A DNA stretch of 64,000 bases from Aureibaculum flavum. GTDB lineage: Bacteria; Bacteroidota; Bacteroidia; Flavobacteriales; Flavobacteriaceae. Of this stretch, positions 9,548 through 18,301 are shown piece by piece; the stretch's first letter is position 1; every line of letters begins with the position of its first letter. The stretch lies in contig NZ_JAEHFJ010000002.1 of assembly GCF_016406085.1 (NCBI RefSeq), forward strand, positions 598,091 through 662,090, written 5' to 3'. The notes under the pieces were generated by a model. It searched no databases. It was not told the DNA's origin and saw nothing but the letters and a program-made list of their open reading frames with translations. A program made the translations under genes and the position numbers.

Positions 9548-12500
9548 TTATGATTCGTTTGTGTTTCTAATATCCACTTGATAGAATACATTAGGTTGTG
9601 TACCTACAAAATCCAATAAATGGAAAGTTCTATCATCTTCTTTAATATGTGCTACTTTACTATCTTTATCATTAACATCTCCAAACACCATGGCACCAGT
9701 ACTACATGCATTAACACACGCTGTAGTAAACTCTCCATCCTTAACAGGTCTTCCTTCTTTTTTAGCTTTTAATATGGTAGCTTGAGTCATTTGAATACAC
9801 ATAGAACATTTCTCCATTACCCCTCTAGAACGTACTGTAACATCTGGGTTAAGTACCATTCTACCTAGGTCATTGTTCATGTTATAATCAAACTCGTTAT
9901 TATCAAAATATTTAAACCAGTTAAATCTACGTACTCTATAAGGACAGTTATTTGCACAATAACGAGTACCAATACAACGGTTATATGCCATCTGGTTTTG
10001 ACCTTGACGACCATGAGATGTTGCTGCAACCGGACAAACTGTTTCACATGGTGCGTGATTACAATGTTGACACATTACAGGTTGGAAAGTAACATTAGGA
10101 TTATCAGAAGGATGCGTTTGAGCATTAAAATACGTACCCGTACCAAAAATACCTTCTTCTTTCCCTCTCTCTTCAGTCATATCAGAAGAATAATATCTAT
10201 CAATACGCAACCAGTGCATATCTCTACTCTTTCTGATTTCATCTTTACCAACAACAGGAACATTATTTTCTGCATGACATGCTACAATACATGCCGCACA
10301 ACCAATACACGTAGCTAAATCTATTGAAAGGTTAAATTTCGTACCTAAAGAATCATCAAATCTTTCCCATAAATCTACTTTCTCCAATGAAACATTTTGA
10401 TGGTCTAATTGAACATGAGGTTCAGGATTCCAATCGTGTTTTGGCTTATTAACAAAATCATCTAGAGTTGTTTCTCTAATAATTTCATCTCTACCCATTA
10501 AGGTATGTTGTAACTGAATACATGCAAATTCATGTTCACCAGCAACCTTTTCAATAGTTACTGATTGATGATTTGAAAAATTTTGATATAAAGGATAGGC
10601 ATTAACACCTACTTGTAAATCTTTTTGAACTGCAGCAGATTTTCTACCATAACCTAGAGCTAAACCAATACTACCAGGTGCTTGTCCCGGTTGAATATAT
10701 ACGGGTACATTTTCTAAGGATACCCCATTTACGGTTATGTTTGCTAAATCGCCATTTAAGGCTCCATTAGAAACTGTTCTATTGGTAATCTCTTTTGCAA
10801 TAGCATCAACTCTAGAGATGGTAATATAATTATCCCATGAAGTTCTAGTAATTGGATCTGGCAATTCTTGTAACCAAGGATTATTAGCCATTTGTCCATT
10901 ACCCATACTCGTTTTAGTATATAATTCCAACTCTAAATCAGCAGGTTTTATAGAAGCTGCCAAAGCCGTTAATGCTCCTTGAACTGAAACTGTTTCCGGA
11001 GAAATTTGACTTGGAATCTCTTCATCAAAAATAGCAGTTTCAACAGCATCAGCTACTGTACCAATATGACGAACACCATCGTGTAATGTATTGTTCCATG
11101 AAAGTCCTTTTAATACGTTAGACTTCCAATATGCTTTTAAATAATCGTGGTATGATAGTGAACTACCATTCCATTTTAACAATGTATCTTGAAACTGACG
11201 TGTATTAAATAAAGGTCTGATTGTTGGTTGTGTTAAACCAAAATGACCTTTCTTAATTCTTACATCACCCCAAGATTCTAAATAATGAGGAACTGCTCCT
11301 ACATACTGAGCTGCAGATGCCGTTTCGTCATCTCCCATAGAAAAAGCTATAGAGAGTTTTACTTTTTTAAGTGCTTCAACAAAATCAGCACTGTTGGCTA
11401 ATGTATAAGCTGGATTGGTAAGATAGGTAATCAATCCACCAACTTTACCTGCTTTCATATCCTCAATTAATTGAGACACTTTAGCATCGCTACCACTTCT
11501 TACATATTTTGGAGCTACTGTATTTACAGCTTCACTACCAATTGCCTTATTAATAGCCAATGCCAATAATTGAGCATTTTTATCTTGTATTCCAGTTACA
11601 ACCACTGCTTTTTTACCAGCAGCTTGCAATTGTTTTATCGTTTGCTTTACCCCCTCTTCAATTGAAGTAGATTTTGTTGAACCTCCACCAACTAAAGCGT
11701 TATAAACATTTAATAATACTTGTTTTTGTTCTGATGGCTTCACCATATAACGCCTATCTGCGTTACTACCTGTTAGCGATAAGTTAGACTCAATCTGCAC
11801 ATGGCGAGACATTTTTCCGTGATTTGGAATTCTGCTTTTTGCATACCCTACTTCAAAACCTCCACCTTGCCAATCTCCTAAGAAATCTGCACCAATACTT
11901 ACAATTACCTCAGCTTTAGAAAAATCATAGTCTGGTAATGCTCTCTCTCCGTATAATGTCTCAAACGCATCTAAAGCAGCAGATTCGGAAACTGCATCAT
12001 AAGCGATATGCTTAACATTAGCATAAGATGCTTTAAAATCTTGTATTAGTTGATTTGTTGTTGGACTCGCTGTAGTACCTGTTAAAAATACAATAGTTTC
12101 ATTATTGGCTTTTAACGCATTTAACTCAGCCATTGTAGCTTTATCAAAAGTACTCCAATTTACAGGCTCTCCTTTAGCTCTAGGATTTTGTAAACGGTTA
12201 TTATCATATAAAGCTAAAATCGAAGCTTGTACCCTTGCATTGGTACCCCCTTGATTTCCAGCTAATTTATTTGGTTCAATTTTAATAGGACGTCCTTCAC
12301 GAACTTTCACTAGTAAGTTGGCGAAATCGTATCCGTTTGCCATTGATGTCGCATAATAATCTGCTACACCTGGTGTAACTTCATCAGGCTTTATTACGTA
12401 AGGAATAGATTTAACTACTGGCCCCTCACAAGCTGCCAATGACGCTGCTGCTGTTGTAAAACCAACATATTTTAAAAAGTCCCGTCTTGAAGTTGAAGAA

Positions 12501-12640
12501 GATTCTAATGCTTCCTTATCACCAAGAAACTCATCTGTTGGTAAATCTTCAGCAAATTCTGATGTTTTTAGCTTTTCAACAATAGAGCTGTTTTCATTAA
12601 GCTCTTCAACACCTCTCCAGTATTTCTTGTTTGACGCCAT
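9548..12640 (-). CDS. actB: Alternative complex III molybdopterin-like/iron-sulfur subunit ActB
   Basis: Large peripheral subunit of ACIII, 1030 residues. The N-terminus carries a Tat-like stretch (TSRRDFLKYVGF) and then SLAACEG, which could be a lipidated cysteine. The N-terminal two thirds resemble a molybdopterin oxidoreductase; in this family that part has no cofactor. The C-terminal third is ferredoxin-like with four cysteine clusters starting at CIGCAACIVAC, CQHCNHAPCETVC, CIGTRYCANNC and CSMCIQ...CVNAC, giving three [4Fe-4S] and one [3Fe-4S] centre by family knowledge. It relays electrons from ActC to the haems of ActA and ActE. A 153-base gap separates it from actA. Confidence 0.95.
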   Translation of the reverse strand: MASNKKYWRGVEELNENSSIVEKLKTSEFAEDLPTDEFLGDKEALESSSTSRRDFLKYVGFTTAAASLAACEGPVVKSIPYVIKPDEVTPGVADYYATSMANGYDFANLLVKVREGRPIKIEPNKLAGNQGGTNARVQASILALYDNNRLQNPRAKGEPVNWSTFDKATMAELNALKANNETIVFLTGTTASPTTNQLIQDFKASYANVKHIAYDAVSESAALDAFETLYGERALPDYDFSKAEVIVSIGADFLGDWQGGGFEVGYAKSRIPNHGKMSRHVQIESNLSLTGSNADRRYMVKPSEQKQVLLNVYNALVGGGSTKSTSIEEGVKQTIKQLQAAGKKAVVVTGIQDKNAQLLALAINKAIGSEAVNTVAPKYVRSGSDAKVSQLIEDMKAGKVGGLITYLTNPAYTLANSADFVEALKKVKLSIAFSMGDDETASAAQYVGAVPHYLESWGDVRIKKGHFGLTQPTIRPLFNTRQFQDTLLKWNGSSLSYHDYLKAYWKSNVLKGLSWNNTLHDGVRHIGTVADAVETAIFDEEIPSQISPETVSVQGALTALAASIKPADLELELYTKTSMGNGQMANNPWLQELPDPITRTSWDNYITISRVDAIAKEITNRTVSNGALNGDLANITVNGVSLENVPVYIQPGQAPGSIGLALGYGRKSAAVQKDLQVGVNAYPLYQNFSNHQSVTIEKVAGEHEFACIQLQHTLMGRDEIIRETTLDDFVNKPKHDWNPEPHVQLDHQNVSLEKVDLWERFDDSLGTKFNLSIDLATCIGCAACIVACHAENNVPVVGKDEIRKSRDMHWLRIDRYYSSDMTEERGKEEGIFGTGTYFNAQTHPSDNPNVTFQPVMCQHCNHAPCETVCPVAATSHGRQGQNQMAYNRCIGTRYCANNCPYRVRRFNWFKYFDNNEFDYNMNNDLGRMVLNPDVTVRSRGVMEKCSMCIQMTQATILKAKKEGRPVKDGEFTTACVNACSTGAMVFGDVNDKDSKVAHIKEDDRTFHLLDFVGTQPNVFYQVDIRNTNES

Positions 12641-12793
12641 TCTTTGTTTTAGTTATTTGTTATTTAGTTATGGTTATTCGATTAACTCTGAAACCAATTC
12701 TAAACTTTTAATTTTAATTCTTTTTTTACTTCGTTTCAGCTACTTCTAAATCCTCTCTCATTTACACATAAATCATTATGTCTACATGCGGAA

Positions 12794-14323
12794 TTAATAG
12801 TGACACTTACCACATTCCATACCACCCATTTGTGCTACGGTAACTTTTTCAACACCATATTTCTTGGACAACTCATCATGTATTTTAGCATAATATTCGT
12901 TATCTTCAACTTTAACTTCAGTTTCTCTATGACAATTGATACACCATCCCATTGTTAATGGAGAAAACTGTTCTACTTCTTCCATTTCCTCTACAGGTCC
13001 ATGACATTTTTGACAAGCTACACCTCCAACAGTTACGTGTTGCGAGTGATTAAAATATGCGAAATCTGGTAAGTTATGGATACGTATCCATTCGATAGGT
13101 CTTTGTTCATAACCTGCTATATATGCATTTGCCTCTTTATCCCATCCTACAGCATCATAAATTTTCTGAATTTCACCATCGTAAAAAGCCTTATCATTTT
13201 CAACAGTTACAGGACCGTTATATTCTGAAATACCTTTATGACAATTCATACAAACATTTACTGAAGGAATACCTGAAGTCTTACTATGCTTTGCTGAAGA
13301 GTGACAATATTGACAATCAATTTTATTATCTCCGGCATGTATTTTATGTGAAAAAGCGATGGGTTGCACTGGCTTATACCCTTGGTCGTTACCTATACTC
13401 ATCATACCCCAATACGCTAAATAACCTACTACTAATAATAAAGCAATTGTTGTAACCAATTTTAGGAATTCGTTTTTACTCATAAAGTAAACCCAAACTA
13501 CAGCAATAGCTAAAACAAGCATCACCAAATAGGTTGCCCAAGGAATTGGTGTTGTTTCCGCTACTGAACTAACTTCTTCTCCACCTATCTTTTTAGCCTC
13601 TAAAATTGACGAATGTTTTGTGTATAATAAAATAGCATCGATATCTGCATCTGACAATTGAGGAAAAGCGGTCATCGGTGACCCACCATATTCATCAAAA
13701 ATAGCAATTGCATCAGCATCACCGCTAGCTCTTAAAGCTGCATTATCTTTAATCCATGAATGTAACCATTCATCTGATCGTCTATCTTGTACTTTCGCTA
13801 AAGCAGGCCCAATCAATTTTGAATCTAATTTATGACACGCCGCACAATTGGCATTAAAAGTCTTTTTACCTTTAATTACTTCTAAAGAATCAATACCCAA
13901 AGAAGCTGCAGTTACAAAAGCAGCATCACCACCTTCAACCTTTTCAACAGGCTTATCATCTGTATACGCTAAAACATCTTTAATATCTTGATCTGAAAAT
14001 TGAGGATATGCCACCATTGGCATTTTATTATACTCTTCATAGATTGCTATTGCATCAGCATCTCCAGTAGCTCTAAGAGCTGCGTTATCTTTAATCCATG
14101 CAATTAACCAATCCTGCTCTCTTCTCTCAGTAACACCTTTTAACGGCGGTCCTATTAACTTACTATCCAATTTATGACAAGCAGCACAATTAGCATTGAA
14201 TATTTTTTTACCATTATCAAGATTAGCCTCTTGAGCAAATATCTGTGATGTAAAAAGTAAAACAAAAGTAAGACTAGAAACGAGTATTCTTAAGATTTTA
14301 CGGTGTTGATTCACACTTTTCAT
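12794..14323 (-). CDS. actA: Alternative complex III cytochrome ActA with two extra cytochrome c domains (seven haem sites)
   Basis: First gene of the operon. I use ATG 14323 (MKSVNQHRK) because a signal sequence ending in IFAQ follows directly; the frame can be extended to 14389. With 509 residues it has two tandem class I cytochrome c domains (haems at C46/C49/H50 and C160/C163/H164, both FNANCAACHK). Two membrane helices follow (about 261-280, 290-308), then the pentahaem domain (CQYCH, CMNCH, CQKCH, CINCH, CGKCH). The two N-terminal domains are close copies of each other. The classical ActA role is electron relay at the periplasmic face; the added domains may pass electrons on to the oxidase or a soluble carrier. 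Confidence 0.93.
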   Translation of the reverse strand: MKSVNQHRKILRILVSSLTFVLLFTSQIFAQEANLDNGKKIFNANCAACHKLDSKLIGPPLKGVTERREQDWLIAWIKDNAALRATGDADAIAIYEEYNKMPMVAYPQFSDQDIKDVLAYTDDKPVEKVEGGDAAFVTAASLGIDSLEVIKGKKTFNANCAACHKLDSKLIGPALAKVQDRRSDEWLHSWIKDNAALRASGDADAIAIFDEYGGSPMTAFPQLSDADIDAILLYTKHSSILEAKKIGGEEVSSVAETTPIPWATYLVMLVLAIAVVWVYFMSKNEFLKLVTTIALLLVVGYLAYWGMMSIGNDQGYKPVQPIAFSHKIHAGDNKIDCQYCHSSAKHSKTSGIPSVNVCMNCHKGISEYNGPVTVENDKAFYDGEIQKIYDAVGWDKEANAYIAGYEQRPIEWIRIHNLPDFAYFNHSQHVTVGGVACQKCHGPVEEMEEVEQFSPLTMGWCINCHRETEVKVEDNEYYAKIHDELSKKYGVEKVTVAQMGGMECGKCHY

Positions 14324-14405
14324 ATTATAAAATATATTATCTGGTGTCGTTTTGGTACGATTTTTTCTATTCAAGAAATGAAAACGCATTCTTAGAAAGA
14401 TTTGA

Positions 14406-14435
14406 CAAAAATAACATTATTTGGATACAAGCAAA
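14406..14435 (-). promoter_or_regulatory. Promoter of the act-cox operon
   Basis: On the minus strand TTTG (14432-14435), an 18-base spacer and TATTTTTG (14406-14413) match the Bacteroidota sigma-A pattern TTTG-N18-20-TAnnTTTG. Transcription would start near 14400, about 75 bases before the chosen actA ATG. Confidence 0.7.
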
Positions 14436-14511
14436 ATCTAAAAATAATGTTAAATGCAATTTATAATGGTTCTAAATAACGAATGATATGTTAAAGCTAA
14501 AAACAAAATTT

Positions 14512-14519
14512 TAAATTTG
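14512..14519 (+). promoter_or_regulatory. -7 box of the SPOR-protein gene
   Basis: TAAATTTG is an exact TAnnTTTG match. The predicted start point, a few bases downstream, lies just before ATG 14538 and argues against the earlier TTG at 14517. No good -33 element is seen. Confidence 0.5.
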
Positions 14520-14537
14520 CCAAAACAAAAACCTATA

Positions 14538-14945
14538 ATGAAATCATTTTTAAACAGATACAGCATAGCAATCTTTATAATATCACTATTAAGTACTAAC
14601 CTTATCATGGCACAGCAAGAAGGGAACTTAAAAATAGTAAGCAGTGAAAGTATAAAAAACATCGTAGCTAAAAAAAGAGCACATAATAAAAACACAACAA
14701 AAGTTAAAGGGTACAGAATTCAGATATTTTTTGGAAGTGAGCAGGGAGCCTATAAGGCTCGTGAGGAATTTAACACCTTATTTCCTGATGCCTACTTAAA
14801 GATTGAGAATTTTCCACCGGATTGGAAAGTACGTGTTGGAAACTACAAAACACAACTAGCGGCAGATAGAGCTCTCGTTGAAATTAAAGAAAATTTTGGT
14901 GGAGCAATTGTGTTAGCCGAGCTAATTGATGTGCAAAGAGACTAA
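14538..14945 (+). CDS. Exported SPOR-domain protein
   Basis: A protein of 135 residues with a signal peptide (ends IMAQ). The C-terminal half (about 60-135) reads as a SPOR domain: GYRIQIFFGSEQGAYKA, then a second repeat with WKVRVGNYKTQLAADRAL. SPOR domains bind denuded glycan strands of peptidoglycan at division or remodelling sites, so a periplasmic cell-wall role is likely. It stands alone, divergent from the act operon and ahead of ruvB. No catalytic domain is present. Confidence 0.8.
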   Translation: MKSFLNRYSIAIFIISLLSTNLIMAQQEGNLKIVSSESIKNIVAKKRAHNKNTTKVKGYRIQIFFGSEQGAYKAREEFNTLFPDAYLKIENFPPDWKVRVGNYKTQLAADRALVEIKENFGGAIVLAELIDVQRD

Positions 14946-15041
14946 AGTAATTTAACCTTATAGTTCTATTTACGAGAAAATAAATAATTAACGATTTTTG
15001 AATTTTATAATTTGTGAATCAAAATAACTTATTTTTGTTCA

Positions 15042-16064
15042 ATGAATGAAAACCTAAATCCTTCCGATGAAAATTTTTCAAATGAAGAAATTGACGTTGA
15101 AAAACAATTACGACCGTTAAATTTTAATGATTTTACTGGACAGGAGCAGGTTCTTGAGAATCTAAAAATTTTTGTTGAAGCAGCCAACCTTAGAGATGAA
15201 GCTTTAGACCACACTTTATTTCATGGACCTCCAGGATTAGGAAAAACTACATTAGCTCATATTTTATCAAACGAACTCAACGCAAACATTAAAGTTACTT
15301 CTGGTCCTGTGTTAGATAAACCAGGTGACTTAGCGGGGCTTTTGACCAATTTAGGAGAACGTGATGTCTTATTTATTGATGAAATACATCGTTTAAGTCC
15401 TATAGTAGAAGAATACCTCTACTCTGCCATGGAAGATTATAAGATTGATATTATGATCGAATCTGGGCCAAATGCCCGAACTGTTCAAATCAACTTAGAA
15501 CCGTTTACACTAATAGGTGCAACAACAAGATCTGGTTTATTAACCGCTCCAATGCGAGCTCGTTTTGGAATTAACAGCCGTTTAGAATACTATCAAACTG
15601 ATTTACTAACAACAATTGTACAACGAAGTGCCACTATTTTAGATGTACCTATATCTATGGAAGCCGCAATTGAAATTGCTGGAAGAAGTCGTGGTACACC
15701 TAGAATTGCAAATGCCCTTTTACGAAGAGTTCGCGATTTTGCCCAAATAAAAGGTGATGGTACTATTGATATTGGTATTGCAAAATTTGCTCTAAAAGCG
15801 TTACACGTAGACGCTCATGGTCTAGATGAAATGGATAATAAAATTCTTATCACCATTATCGATAAATTTAAAGGTGGCCCTGTAGGAATTACAACACTCG
15901 CTACTGCAGTTAGTGAAAGTGCCGAAACTATTGAAGAAGTTTATGAACCCTTTTTAATTCAGCAAGGTTTTATTATGAGAACTCCTCGAGGCAGAGAAGT
16001 AACTGAACATGCTTATAAACATTTAGGCAAAATTAAAGGAAGTGTTCAAGGTGGTCTTTTTTAA
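15042..16064 (+). CDS. ruvB: Holliday junction branch-migration ATPase RuvB
   Basis: AAA+ motor that, with RuvA, drives branch migration during recombination repair. It has 340 residues. The Walker A motif is GPPGLGKTT (62-70), Walker B is DEIH (113-116), and the sensor region includes GATTRSGLL. The C-terminal winged helix ends with [13 protein letters not shown]. ruvA is found in this window at 20.8 kb but in a separate unit, the normal split arrangement in Flavobacteria. A TATTTTTG sequence at 15030-15037 lies too close to the ATG to be a convincing promoter. Confidence 0.98.
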   Translation: MNENLNPSDENFSNEEIDVEKQLRPLNFNDFTGQEQVLENLKIFVEAANLRDEALDHTLFHGPPGLGKTTLAHILSNELNANIKVTSGPVLDKPGDLAGLLTNLGERDVLFIDEIHRLSPIVEEYLYSAMEDYKIDIMIESGPNARTVQINLEPFTLIGATTRSGLLTAPMRARFGINSRLEYYQTDLLTTIVQRSATILDVPISMEAAIEIAGRSRGTPRIANALLRRVRDFAQIKGDGTIDIGIAKFALKALHVDAHGLDEMDNKILITIIDKFKGGPVGITTLATAVSESAETIEEVYEPFLIQQGFIMRTPRGREVTEHAYKHLGKIKGSVQGGLF

Positions 16065-16080
16065 CGATAATTGGGTAATT

Positions 16081-16133
16081 CCCTTTTAAAAAAGGGTATA
16101 AACCCCTTTGTTATTTAAGGGATAAACCCCTTG
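16081..16133 (+). repeat. Hairpin and short direct repeats downstream of ruvB
   Basis: CCCTTTT-AA-AAAAGGG (16081-16096) forms a hairpin. It is followed by two near-identical tracts, GGGTATAAACCCCTTT (16094-16109) and GGGATAAACCCCTTG (16119-16133). The first hairpin may end ruvB transcription. The direct repeats overlap the promoter region of the next gene, so they could also be a control site. Confidence 0.4.
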
Positions 16134-16161
16134 ACAACTGATAATTAGCATTGTAGTTTTA
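16131..16161 (+). promoter_or_regulatory. Promoter of the 75-residue membrane-protein gene
   Basis: TTG (16131-16133), a 20-base spacer and TAGTTTTA (16154-16161) match the Bacteroidota consensus with one deviation in the -7 box. The start point would be about 5 bases before the ATG, giving a very short leader. Confidence 0.45.
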
Positions 16162-16172
16162 CAACAAAAACT

Positions 16173-16400
16173 ATGAAAACTTCTGCTTTCCTGATTATCT
16201 TAATTTTATGCAACACCTCTGCACTACTTTCAGAATCGATTTCACATTTAGTTAGGGATGTAAATCCATGGCTATTTGTTGCCTTGGAAATATTGCTTGT
16301 ACTTGGCTATTATTTCAATAAAGCAATAAAAGAAATTAGACAAACATTAGATTTTGACCGTAACCATTTAAACTTGCTTGTCACAAAATCTAAAAAATAA
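16173..16400 (+). CDS. Small membrane protein, unknown
   Basis: A 75-residue product that I do not recognise. Two hydrophobic segments are visible (about 4-22 and 32-48), followed by a charged tail (KAIKEIRQTLDFDRNHL). The first segment could instead be a signal peptide. A promoter-like sequence sits right upstream and the codon use is ordinary for the window, which supports a real gene. It stands alone between ruvB and a convergent DUF2141 gene. Confidence 0.55.
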   Translation: MKTSAFLIILILCNTSALLSESISHLVRDVNPWLFVALEILLVLGYYFNKAIKEIRQTLDFDRNHLNLLVTKSKK

Positions 16401-16486
16401 ATTGAAAATGTTGGTTTGAATAAACTTTTTATTTACTTGTTCATAAATCAACATAAGTTAACGACATCTTGAAAACATATTATTCT

Positions 16487-16903
16487 CTAGTTACTTAGCG
16501 TTACTTCAACGGTACGGTCTTCCGCCAATGAAAATTTGCAAGACTCATAAGAAGGTGCCGAAAATTTTGGTTTTACATTATTTGAAAACCCATAAGGTTC
16601 TTTGGGAATTCCAAGGAAATTAAGGTTAAATTCATCATCAGAATTTTCATCATGAAACATCGAAAAAGCATAATCACCTTTTGGCAAATCATTGATTTTT
16701 ATAATTTCTGTAGTATTTTTAACTGTTATATAATAATGCTTTATTGCGGCTTCTCGTTTTAAAAAATTTTCCCCCTTATTAAAAACCCCAATTCTAATTC
16801 TCCCTTCAAGTATTCCAATATTTTCTATCTGAATAGTCAACTCAGGATTTTCATAAGAATCATTGCTTGTTAAAAGGATAAAACATATTAGTAAGTAGTT
16901 CAT
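16487..16903 (-). CDS. DUF2141 family exported protein
   Basis: I take ATG 16903 (MNYLLICFILLTSND), which begins directly with a signal-like segment; the open frame extends to 17017 through low-complexity sequence that looks non-coding. The 138-residue product matches the DUF2141 pattern: an early beta-rich IENIGILEGRIRIGVFN, a central LPKGDYAFSMFHDENSDDEF and a late GIPKEPYGFSNN. The family is exported, probably beta-sandwich, of unknown function. It is convergent with the small membrane gene. Confidence 0.8.
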   Translation of the reverse strand: MNYLLICFILLTSNDSYENPELTIQIENIGILEGRIRIGVFNKGENFLKREAAIKHYYITVKNTTEIIKINDLPKGDYAFSMFHDENSDDEFNLNFLGIPKEPYGFSNNVKPKFSAPSYESCKFSLAEDRTVEVTLSN

Positions 16904-17299
16904 TATTGAAGTATTTAAATTATAAAAGGTCAATTTGTTTTGCAATATACTCAATAAAAGTTTGATAATTTTATTAATAACTAAACTATCCAATATCAAT
17001 AGTATTAAAAACAACACAAGAAACCTATTTTCTTAAACTTACAATAAGTAAACTCTAATCAATATCCAATATACTTGTTCAATAGGTATCCATTCCGATA
17101 CTTCTATAGTTTTAGACATAAAATGTGTTGTTATAGAACCTGCATTTTTATTATTAAATTGCATTTTTAAAAAATAAAGTACCTTTAAAAAATAATAAAA
17201 TATTATGTTAATAACTTTGACTTAAAGAAGAGCAAATAACTTGAAACAGACTTAAGTGAAATCTTTTTTGTCATTTCATAAATAAACAGATTTTCAAAT
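16904..17299. other. Intergenic region before queG
   Basis: About 400 very AT-rich bases. The only coding candidate is a 41-residue minus-strand frame at 17039-17164, listed separately. No RNA gene or strong hairpin is seen. Confidence 0.4.
17039..17164 (-). CDS. Possible 41-residue ORF or gene remnant
   Basis: ATG 17164 to TAA 17039. The product opens MQFNNKNAGSI and contains SKTIEVSEWIPIEQVYW. Its composition (Trp, mixed charges) is more protein-like than random AT-rich sequence, but I do not recognise it and see no ribosome-binding site or promoter. It may be a small protein or the tail of a decayed gene. Confidence 0.22.
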   Translation of the reverse strand: MQFNNKNAGSITTHFMSKTIEVSEWIPIEQVYWILIRVYLL

Positions 17300-18235
17300 T
17301 TGATATCAATAAAAAATAATGCCACAACGTGGTCATCACTCATTAAAGCAGAAGCTAAACGTCTTGGCTTTCTTTCCTGTGGCATTAGCAAAGCTGAATT
17401 TCTTGAAGCTGAAGCTCCTCGATTAGAAAAATGGTTAAACCAAAATATGAATGGTGAAATGTCCTATATGGAAAACCATTTTGACAAACGGCTTGACCCA
17501 ACAAAATTGGTAGAAGACTCTAAATCGGTAATTTCTTTACTCCTTAATTATTATCCCGAAAAAGAACAAGTTGATCATACTTTTAACATCTCTAAATATG
17601 CCTATGGCACAGATTATCATTTTGTAATAAAAGACAAACTAAAAAATCTACTTACCTTTATTCAAACTGAAATTGGAGAAGTAAACGGTAGAGCTTTTGT
17701 TGATTCCGCCCCTGTATTAGATAAAGCCTGGGCTGCAAAAAGTGGCTTAGGGTGGATTGGCAAACACAGTAACCTGTTAACCCAACAAGTGGGTTCCTTT
17801 TATTTTATTGCAGAACTTATTATTGACCTCGACTTAAATTATGATGCACCAACAACTGATCATTGTGGCACTTGCACGGCATGTATTGACGCCTGCCCTA
17901 CTCAAGCAATTACCGATCCCTATGTTGTAGATGGCAGTAAATGCATTTCCTATTTTACGATTGAATTGAAAAATGAAATCCCCAATTCTGTCAAAGGTCA
18001 ATTTGACGATTGGATGTTTGGTTGTGACATCTGTCAAGATGTATGCCCATGGAATCGCTTTTCAAAACCACATCAAGAACCGCTTTTTAATCCACACCCC
18101 GAACTCTTGGAAATGACAAAAAAAGACTGGACTGAACTCACTGAAGATGTATTTAAAAGAGTATTTAAAAAATCAGCCGTTAAGCGAACAAAATTTACAG
18201 GTTTGCAACGCAATATTAGATTTTTAGACGAATAG
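17300..18235 (+). CDS. queG: Epoxyqueuosine reductase QueG
   Basis: Performs the last step of queuosine tRNA modification, reducing epoxyqueuosine with a cobalamin cofactor and two [4Fe-4S] clusters. It has 311 residues. Cluster cysteines are C189, C192, C195, C199 ([11 protein letters not shown]) and C215, C242, C245, C249 (CDICQDVC); D135 in FVDSAPVL is the likely proton donor. The best start is TTG at 17300, since the conserved opening ([21 protein letters not shown]) begins only about 14 residues later and no in-frame ATG precedes it. It is a stand-alone gene, followed by maeB on the same strand. Confidence 0.95.
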   Translation: MISIKNNATTWSSLIKAEAKRLGFLSCGISKAEFLEAEAPRLEKWLNQNMNGEMSYMENHFDKRLDPTKLVEDSKSVISLLLNYYPEKEQVDHTFNISKYAYGTDYHFVIKDKLKNLLTFIQTEIGEVNGRAFVDSAPVLDKAWAAKSGLGWIGKHSNLLTQQVGSFYFIAELIIDLDLNYDAPTTDHCGTCTACIDACPTQAITDPYVVDGSKCISYFTIELKNEIPNSVKGQFDDWMFGCDICQDVCPWNRFSKPHQEPLFNPHPELLEMTKKDWTELTEDVFKRVFKKSAVKRTKFTGLQRNIRFLDE

Positions 18236-18301
18236 TACTAAATTTGTAAGCTTATATCAAACTGGCCTAACCAGTTTGTTCGTTTAATCAAATCTTTTTT
18301 T

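Noticed and set aside
13123..13455. Plus-strand ORF of 110 residues opposite actA
   Set aside because: Antisense to the haem-binding region of actA; low-complexity Leu/Tyr-rich translation.
15030..15037. TATTTTTG as promoter of ruvB
   Set aside because: It ends 4 bases before the ATG and has no properly spaced -33 element; it would give a leaderless mRNA.
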